Below are positions 58,766 through 64,000 of a stretch of 64,000 nt of DNA, piece after piece (position 1 is the stretch's first letter; each line of letters starts with the position of its first letter). The position numbers and the translations under genes are program-made. The notes beneath the pieces were generated by a model. That model had not been told where the DNA came from and made no database searches. It saw nothing but the letters and a program-made list of their open reading frames with translations. This stretch comes from an uncultured Eubacterium sp. (GTDB taxonomy: Bacteria > Bacillota > Clostridia > Oscillospirales > Acutalibacteraceae). The stretch covers positions 1-64,000 of the forward strand of contig CALWID010000004.1 in NCBI GenBank assembly GCA_944380635.1, read 5' to 3'.

Positions 58766-59704
58766 ATGAAAAAATCGCACTCGGGCATTTTTTTAATTGT
58801 TTTGGGAGTCATACTGATTATTGCAGGCTCATTTTCATCTTTGCTGTTTATTTTAGGAGCGTCAACTCCGGAGTTAATTCCGTTCAGCGGCGTTATTTCT
58901 AAAGACAGTTATGATGTTTATAATATCGGAAATGTGCTTGTTATTGACAAATACGCTTTTTATGAAGACGGCTATCAGTATGACGAAGATTACTATATCA
59001 TAGGCTTTACGGACGGCGAGAGCGATAAAGTTTATTTAGCGTCTCTTACGGTGGACGAATCAATGGATATATATGAAAAACTTGACCGGTACGCAGACGA
59101 CGATACCGCTTATATAGGCGATTTATATATTGAACTTTGTGCAACCGCCGATACCGTTTCCGCCTTGGACGGAGACATTTATTCCTATTATAATGACGAG
59201 GTTGATGTTTACGGCGAAATGTTACCGGGCACGGAAGATTCGGGAATATCTTTTACATATTATTGCGAGGGCGCCGCGGCGTTTCCTCAGGCCTCCCAAT
59301 CAAGCCAAAAAACAGATACGGGCGTAATTATTTTCGGAATTGCTGTTTTTGCCATAGGAATTGCTGTGCTTACCGTTGGTATTATTAAAACCAAAAACGC
59401 AAAAAAGCAAAATCAATTTTATATGCAAAATCAGCCGAGCGCATATTACTATCCGCCGAATCAGCAGCCCGGCACTTGGCAGAACCAGCCGCCTAATCCA
59501 AACCAATGGACTAACGGCGCTGCGAATTATCCGCCGCAGGCAGACGGAAACGCGCAGTACCAACAACAAAATGCAAATGAGTGGACTAACGGCGCGCCGC
59601 GCGGCGCCGATAACCCGCCTAATCCATATTATTCACCGCCGGCACAAGACCGGCCAGGCAATGTAAACACACCGGAAAACGGCACACCTAATGACGAACA
59701 ATAA
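58766..59704 (+). CDS. Two-span membrane protein with proline/glutamine/asparagine-rich tail
   Basis: 312 residues, not recognised. Helix 1 near residues 8-32 (FLIVLGVILIIAGSFSSLLF), a ~140-residue acidic, Tyr- and Asp-rich loop (YYIIGFTDGESDKVYLASLTVDES), helix 2 near 190-210 (VIIFGIAVFAIGIAVLTVGII). A low-complexity tail follows, rich in Asn, Pro, Gln and Tyr, with three copies of NxWTNGA. With this topology the tail and the N-terminus would be cytoplasmic and the acidic loop outside. Such tails often mediate protein contacts. Probably co-transcribed with the DUF3048 gene. Confidence 0.65.
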   Translation: MKKSHSGIFLIVLGVILIIAGSFSSLLFILGASTPELIPFSGVISKDSYDVYNIGNVLVIDKYAFYEDGYQYDEDYYIIGFTDGESDKVYLASLTVDESMDIYEKLDRYADDDTAYIGDLYIELCATADTVSALDGDIYSYYNDEVDVYGEMLPGTEDSGISFTYYCEGAAAFPQASQSSQKTDTGVIIFGIAVFAIGIAVLTVGIIKTKNAKKQNQFYMQNQPSAYYYPPNQQPGTWQNQPPNPNQWTNGAANYPPQADGNAQYQQQNANEWTNGAPRGADNPPNPYYSPPAQDRPGNVNTPENGTPNDEQ

Positions 59705-59771
59705 AATTCAAAGCGAAAAGGATACATAATGCCCTGCCGTGCTTTGCGGCATATATAATATGGAGTTTACT

Positions 59772-60893
59772 ATGAAATTTAATGAAAACAAGAAATTCAA
59801 GATAATGCAGATTACCGATATGCAGGAAATTCCCGCCGTATCGCCGGACACTATGGCGCTGCTTGAAGCGGCGGTAGAGGCTGAAAAGCCCGACCTTGTT
59901 GTTTACACCGGCGACCAAATTAAAGGCTACGGAGTAACCTACCGCGGCAAAGGTAAAGAACTTGAAAACGCCGTTGCGAAAACGATTAAAAAACTGCTTG
60001 AGCCGATTACAAAGCGCGGAATACCGTTTGCGGTAACTTTCGGAAACCATGACAGGCAGGTGGGAATATCAAACAAAGACCAGTTTCTGCATATTTACAA
60101 ATCCCTGCCGAACTGCATAGGCGAACAGGCAGAGGGCATTGACGAAGGCGGCACCTGCTGTATTCCTATTGAATCATCAGACGGCAGCGGCAAAGACGCT
60201 TTTTGCCTTTATCTGTTTGACAGCGGCACCGACGCCAAAGGCGGCGGATATGAGCCGTTTGATACTAAAATAATTGAATGGTACAAAAAAACCAGGGATA
60301 AACTCAAAGAAAAAAACGGCGCGTATGTGCCGTCCATAGTATTCCAGCATATTCCGCTTTGCGAATACTACAATGTTTTAAAGCGCGTTAAAAAATCGCA
60401 CAAAGGCGCGATAAGGGCTTTTAGAACTCACAAAAATGAATATTATATTCTGGGCGACACCTGCCGTAAAGGCGATATGCTGTGCGAGCCGCCGTCCATA
60501 CCAAATAAAAACACGGGCGAATTTGACGCCATATCCGAAAAAGGCGATGTTATGGCTGTGTTTGTAGGGCACGACCATAAAAACAGTTTTGTAGGCAGAT
60601 ATAAAAATGTGGACCTGGGCTTTACGCAGTCCTGCGGATTTAATGTTTACGGAAACAGAACGAAAAGGGGCGTAAGAATAATTACGCTTGATGAGAACAA
60701 ACCGGGCGAATATGAAACTTATACGCGCACATTTGACGAACTTGTGGGCACAAAGGTACAAAGACCCGTTTATGACTATCTTTCAAGCAAAGCGCCGGAA
60801 ACTGTTGACGCGGCTATTCCGATGATTGCAAAAGCCGTGGGCATACTTGCGGCAATCATCATAATAATTGTGCTTTTAATTAAATTATTATAA
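59772..60893 (+). CDS. Tail-anchored calcineurin-like metallophosphoesterase
   Basis: 373 residues from the ATG at 59772 (SD GGAG). Metal-site motifs: KIMQITDMQ (normally D-x-H; here D-M-Q, an altered first motif), VVYTGDQIKG, FGNHDRQ, FQHIP and VGHDHKNS. The end AVGILAAIIIIIVLLIKLL is one C-terminal membrane span. It has no N-terminal signal. It is a paralogue of the gene cut by the left window edge (same motif order FGNHD, FQH, GHDH and C-terminal span). Likely a membrane-associated cytosolic phosphodiesterase or phosphatase; the substrate is unknown. Confidence 0.87.
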   Translation: MKFNENKKFKIMQITDMQEIPAVSPDTMALLEAAVEAEKPDLVVYTGDQIKGYGVTYRGKGKELENAVAKTIKKLLEPITKRGIPFAVTFGNHDRQVGISNKDQFLHIYKSLPNCIGEQAEGIDEGGTCCIPIESSDGSGKDAFCLYLFDSGTDAKGGGYEPFDTKIIEWYKKTRDKLKEKNGAYVPSIVFQHIPLCEYYNVLKRVKKSHKGAIRAFRTHKNEYYILGDTCRKGDMLCEPPSIPNKNTGEFDAISEKGDVMAVFVGHDHKNSFVGRYKNVDLGFTQSCGFNVYGNRTKRGVRIITLDENKPGEYETYTRTFDELVGTKVQRPVYDYLSSKAPETVDAAIPMIAKAVGILAAIIIIIVLLIKLL

Positions 60894-60907
60894 GAAAGGA
60901 TTAGCAT

Positions 60908-61426
60908 ATGGCAGAGCAAAACAAAAAGAACGCTTTTAAGAAATGGACGGAAAAACACGCTGAAATATGGAAATTCATAAAATTCAGCATTGCGGGCGGA
61001 GGCTCTTCCGTTGTGGAACTCATTGTACATATGGTGCTGTTAAACACCGTGTTTGCGGCTATGACCGCTCAGGAAATAACAAACCCCACGCTTAATATGA
61101 TTGGTATAAATTCTAAGGGTTATCTTTTTACATATCTGATTTCAACCACGGTGGGATATGCCATTGCTTTTATTTTAAACAGAAAAGTTACCTTTAAGGC
61201 AGACGCTAATCCTGCGCTAAGTATGGTGCTTTATTTTATAATGGTAGTATTTACGATATTTGCAAACGGCTGGATAGGCTCCGCTATGCAGACTTTTGCG
61301 GCAGACCACAATCTTTCTGGCAATATTTGGGATCTGATCTTTAAAGTTATAGGAATGATAATTCCAACGCTGTGGACTTACCCCTGCAACCGCTTTATTA
61401 TTCACAGAAAGAAAAAACAGGCATAA
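60908..61426 (+). CDS. GtrA-family membrane protein
   Basis: 172 residues with four membrane helices. FIKFSIAGGGSSVVELIVHMVLLN and ISTTVGYAIAFILNRKVTFKAD are the two GtrA hallmarks (F-x-x-VG near helix 1, N-R-x-W/V-T-F after helix 2). GtrA proteins help flip lipid-linked sugars used to modify surface glycans. It lies 14 bases after the phosphoesterase (SD AAAGGA), so these two form an operon. A terminator follows. Confidence 0.87.
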   Translation: MAEQNKKNAFKKWTEKHAEIWKFIKFSIAGGGSSVVELIVHMVLLNTVFAAMTAQEITNPTLNMIGINSKGYLFTYLISTTVGYAIAFILNRKVTFKADANPALSMVLYFIMVVFTIFANGWIGSAMQTFAADHNLSGNIWDLIFKVIGMIIPTLWTYPCNRFIIHRKKKQA

Positions 61427-61441
61427 TCACAACACACAAAA

Positions 61442-61476
61442 GCGCCGCTGTACTAATATGGTACGGCGGCGTTTTT
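61442..61476 (+). terminator. Terminator after gtrA
   Basis: GCGCCGC-TGTAC / GTAC-GGCGGCG stem with T5 tail; convergent with the DUF5662 gene. Confidence 0.88.
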
Positions 61477-61490
61477 AATATTATTTTAAA

Positions 61491-62015
61491 TTACTTTTTT
61501 AAACTTCTGATATATCTAAATGTTTCCTTTTCGCCTTTTTCTTTCAGCATTACAAGCAGTTTTTCAAGCAATTCGGCGGTTTTGGGGTGCATTATTATTC
61601 TTGATTTGGCGTTTGTATAATACTGCAGAGGGTGCGCGGCCGTATATTTTTTGCCCTGATATATCTTGCTTGCGGCAACACGGTCGCAAAACATTTCCTT
61701 AACATATTTGAGCGGCATTTCCACCGGCTCCATTCGTTTTGTTTTTATGCTGTAATCCATCCAGTATTCATAGTGGTGGCGGTTTCTTCCCTTGTGGTGA
61801 AGCCACGCCGAGGAATAGCCTTTATCCGCCCTTTCGCCCTCATTCGGCGAGCGGTCGCCGAGATAATACTTTGCGCCGGGGATAAATTCCGCAGGGGAAT
61901 ATTTGGATAAATCGTGCATAAGACCCTGAAGCGGAATGCCTGCAAGAAAACAATGCCACATAACCCTGTGGCGGTGCTTTGTGATAGTTATAAAATGTTT
62001 TACGGGATGCGCCAT
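61491..62015 (-). CDS. DUF5662 family protein
   Basis: 174 residues. His/Asp-rich pattern: HPVKHFITITKHRHRVMWHCF, GLMHDLSKYSPAEFIPGAKYY, AWLHHKGRNRHHYEYWMDY, and MFCDRVAASKIYQGK. Several His and Asp residues arranged as H...HD...HH resemble an HD-type phosphohydrolase metal site; this is characteristic of DUF5662. Reaction unknown. It lies downstream of pstB on the same strand with a gap of 86 bases. Confidence 0.85.
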   Translation of the reverse strand: MAHPVKHFITITKHRHRVMWHCFLAGIPLQGLMHDLSKYSPAEFIPGAKYYLGDRSPNEGERADKGYSSAWLHHKGRNRHHYEYWMDYSIKTKRMEPVEMPLKYVKEMFCDRVAASKIYQGKKYTAAHPLQYYTNAKSRIIMHPKTAELLEKLLVMLKEKGEKETFRYIRSLKK

Positions 62016-62101
62016 ATAATAAAATCGTCCTTTTAAACAAAAATAAGCCTGCTTTTCAACAGACTTATATTAACACCAAAACGCTGTAAAGTCAAAAAAT
62101 A

Positions 62102-62857
62102 TTATCCGAACTGACCGGAAATATACGCTTTTGTTCTTTCGTCCCGCGGAGAATTAAATATTTCATTCGTTTTTCCGTATTCAACTATTTCCCCCAGCAG
62201 GAAAAAAGCCGTTTTATCAGAAACGCGCGCCGCCTGCTGCATATTATGTGTAACTATAACGATAGTATATTTCTCTTTAAGCAGGGTGATAAGTTCTTCT
62301 ATTTTGGAAGTGGAAATTGGGTCAAGAGCGGAAGTGGGCTCATCCATAAGTATTACCTCCGGCTCAACGGCAAGCGCACGCGCAATGCAGAGCCTTTGCT
62401 GCTGACCGCCGGAAAGCCCCAGCGCTGATTTCTTAAGCCTGTCCTTAGTTTCATCCCATATTGCGGCGGCGCGCAGGGATTTTTCAACTATCTCATCAAC
62501 AGCGCTTTTTTTGTGTATACCGTGAGTGCGGGGGCCGAAAGCGATATTATCATAAATACTCATCGGAAACGGATTGGGCTTTTGAAACACCATACCTACT
62601 TTTTTGCGGAGTTCGTTCACATCTGTATCACGGGAATAAATACTTTTACCGTCCAGCAAAACATCGCCGGTAATACGGCAGGAATCCACAAGGTCGTTCA
62701 TACGGTTTAGGGTTTTGAGCAGGGTGGATTTTCCGCAGCCGGAGGGGCCTATAAAAGCCGCCGCCTGTCTGTCTTCTATTTCAATATTTATATTTTTCAG
62801 CGCCTGAAAATCGCCGTAAAACAAATCAAGATTTTTAACTGAAAATTTTGACATCAA
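62102..62857 (-). CDS. pstB: Phosphate ABC transporter ATPase
   Basis: 251 residues. [24 protein letters not shown]; Walker [21 protein letters not shown] (about residue 36), Q-loop [20 protein letters not shown], signature [16 protein letters not shown], Walker [17 protein letters not shown] and H-loop [15 protein letters not shown] and [12 protein letters not shown] are typical of PstB. It energises high-affinity phosphate uptake through PstA/PstC. Its start overlaps pstA by four bases. No phoU gene follows in the window, where DUF5662 stands instead. Confidence 0.96.
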   Translation of the reverse strand: MMSKFSVKNLDLFYGDFQALKNINIEIEDRQAAAFIGPSGCGKSTLLKTLNRMNDLVDSCRITGDVLLDGKSIYSRDTDVNELRKKVGMVFQKPNPFPMSIYDNIAFGPRTHGIHKKSAVDEIVEKSLRAAAIWDETKDRLKKSALGLSGGQQQRLCIARALAVEPEVILMDEPTSALDPISTSKIEELITLLKEKYTIVIVTHNMQQAARVSDKTAFFLLGEIVEYGKTNEIFNSPRDERTKAYISGQFG

Positions 62858-63735
62858 TCTTTATGCCCTCCTTGCTGAGCGATTTTTGACGCTATAAAGC
62901 CGGATACGGCATTAATAATCATAACTGCAATAAGCAAAACAACTGCGGTTGCGAACGCCTCATCCATATACAGCCCCTCTGAAAGCAGGGCATACATATG
63001 AACTGAAAGCGTACGGCCGGAATCGGTAAATTTAGTAACGGCAGCCGAAACCGTGCCCGCCGTATAGATAAGCGCAGCAGTTTCCCCCACTATTCTGCCT
63101 ATCCCCAAAATTATGCCTGAAAGTATCCCCGGCATAGCGCTCGGCAGAATAATTTTAAACACCGTGCGAAGTTTACCGGCGCCGAGGCCGTAACTCGCCT
63201 CCCTGTAAGAATCAGGCACGGCGCAAAGCGCCTCCTGAGTTGTTCGCATAATAAGCGGCAGTATCATTATGGCAAGTGTAAGCGTGCCCGCAAGCATTGA
63301 ATAACCGAGTTTAAAATAAACGCAGAACATAAGATAACCGAAAAGCCCGTATACTATGGATGGTATTCCGGAAAGAGTCTGCGCCGCTATTCGTATAAGG
63401 CGCACAAAAGCGTTGCCGCGGCGGGCATATTCCGCAAGATAAACTGCCGCAAAAACGCCTGCCGGCACAGCCATAAGCAATGACACGGCAGTAAATATTA
63501 AAGTGTTTATAATTGCCGGCATCATAGAAACATTTTCAGAATTATATTCCCATTCAAACAGGCGCGCGGAAAGATGAGGCGCGCCCTTTACAAAAATATA
63601 CCCTATCATAAAGACTACTACTGCGCAGCACGCCGCAGCACAAAGCAGCACCAAAACGGCAAGAGCCAAAGATTTAGGGCGCTTTTTATACATAATCATA
63701 CGCTGCCGAAAACTAACTTTATTTATACTTTTCAT
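62854..63735 (-). CDS. pstA: Phosphate ABC transporter permease PstA
   Basis: 293 residues, six membrane helices. PstA motifs: [55 protein letters not shown] and [48 protein letters not shown] (binding-protein-dependent permease loop EAA...G, read in pieces). Overlaps pstC and pstB by four bases each, so the three are translationally coupled. Confidence 0.95.
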   Translation of the reverse strand: MKSINKVSFRQRMIMYKKRPKSLALAVLVLLCAAACCAVVVFMIGYIFVKGAPHLSARLFEWEYNSENVSMMPAIINTLIFTAVSLLMAVPAGVFAAVYLAEYARRGNAFVRLIRIAAQTLSGIPSIVYGLFGYLMFCVYFKLGYSMLAGTLTLAIMILPLIMRTTQEALCAVPDSYREASYGLGAGKLRTVFKIILPSAMPGILSGIILGIGRIVGETAALIYTAGTVSAAVTKFTDSGRTLSVHMYALLSEGLYMDEAFATAVVLLIAVMIINAVSGFIASKIAQQGGHKD

Positions 63736-64000
63736 ATTTTATTTTCCCTGCCTTTAACAGCGGAAAAGAGCAGATTTATTAAAAGAACAAAAATAAACAG
63801 TACCGCCGCCGTTGCGATAAGCGCCTCACGGTGCAAATCCTGAGCATAGCCCATTTCAAGAATTATATTAGCGGTAAGCGTTCTTACTCCGCTGAAAATA
63901 CTTTGCGGAATAACCGGCTGATTTCCCGCAATCATAACTATAGCAGTAGTTTCCCCTATTGCTCTGCCTATACCGAGAATTATTCCGGCGGAAACGCCCG
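63732..64000 (-). CDS. pstC: Phosphate ABC transporter permease PstC, cut by window edge
   Basis: Only the C-terminal 89 residues are visible; the frame is open to base 64000 and the start lies beyond. The visible part begins [20 protein letters not shown], the diagnostic permease loop of PstC, followed by IPQSIFSGVRTLTANIILEMGYAQDLHREALIATAAVLFIFVLLIN with the last helix. The order pstC-pstA-pstB is conserved. The binding protein pstS and any pho regulators should lie upstream, outside the window. Confidence 0.92.
   Translation of the reverse strand, partial: GVSAGIILGIGRAIGETTAIVMIAGNQPVIPQSIFSGVRTLTANIILEMGYAQDLHREALIATAAVLFIFVLLINLLFSAVKGRENKI

Overview
The window looks like part of a chromosome from a strictly anaerobic, Gram-positive Clostridia-type bacterium, probably an uncultured Oscillospirales/Ruminococcaceae-like gut species. 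Evidence: moderately AT-rich DNA with compact operons and strong GGAGG/GGTGAT Shine-Dalgarno (SD) sites; frequent TTG and GTG starts; a CIRCE/HrcA heat-shock operator; tRNA genes with encoded CCA; a PerR-like regulator beside a reverse rubrerythrin; DUF3048, YycJ/WalJ and LytTR/AgrC-type proteins. It is housekeeping and metabolic DNA. I see no prophage, insertion sequence, CRISPR array or rRNA. | Layout. 0-9.7 kb: a cut metallophosphoesterase, an SdpI-like membrane protein, a penicillin-binding/beta-lactamase-fold hydrolase, a CapD/PglF-type sugar dehydratase, a GH2 beta-galactosidase, a deaminase, a CIRCE-controlled Hsp20 and a flavodoxin. 9.8-15.4 kb: tRNA-Tyr, tRNA-Thr, asparagine synthetase, a small-molecule kinase with a decayed partial duplicate 1.8 kb away, a methyltransferase, a NUDIX enzyme and tRNA-Val. 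15.5-24.2 kb: exonuclease III, then an operon that appears built for D-glutamate/5-oxoproline metabolism (class IV aminotransferase, DUF4392, PxpB, PxpC, DUF1445, PxpA), followed by alanine racemase, ProX and an RlmA-like methyltransferase. 24.2-31.2 kb: a structured RNA with its own promoter and terminator, a lipoprotein, GC-rich repeats, a 49-residue protein, a PIG-L deacetylase, the peroxide-defence cluster and a GPH symporter. 31.4-46.8 kb: a PurF paralogue lacking its glutaminase cysteine, WalJ-RlmH-GNAT, MurA, a CNNM/CorC exporter, a phosphoesterase, a second GPH symporter, nadBC and several small conserved proteins. 47-56.3 kb: an Agr-like two-component pair, a polysaccharide-deacetylase-like protein, an AraC regulator and an mglBAC galactose/methyl-galactoside ABC transporter. 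56.4-64 kb: small uncharacterised proteins, a DUF3048 protein, a second tail-anchored phosphoesterase, GtrA, DUF5662 and pstCAB (cut by the window edge). | Most notable result. An unannotated cis-acting element of about 150 bp recurs directly in front of start codons. There are four full copies (before alr, the PPC-domain gene, the deacetylase-like gene and mglB) and five partial or tail-only copies (before the beta-lactamase-fold gene, GH2, flavodoxin, NUDIX and mglA). Its 3' end supplies the SD (GAAAGGCTATGGTGATTA) and abuts the start codon. Upstream it carries a complement of that SD, a hairpin, and a loop (GGCTRC) that matches GYAGCC just before the SD. The loop/partner pair co-varies across copies (GGCTAC/GTAGCC versus GGCTGC/GCAGCC). 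In the alr copy the SD change T to C is matched by A to G in the anti-SD. This suggests a portable leader that can hide or expose the ribosome binding site of unrelated genes. The pattern is read directly from the sequence; the regulatory role is inference.
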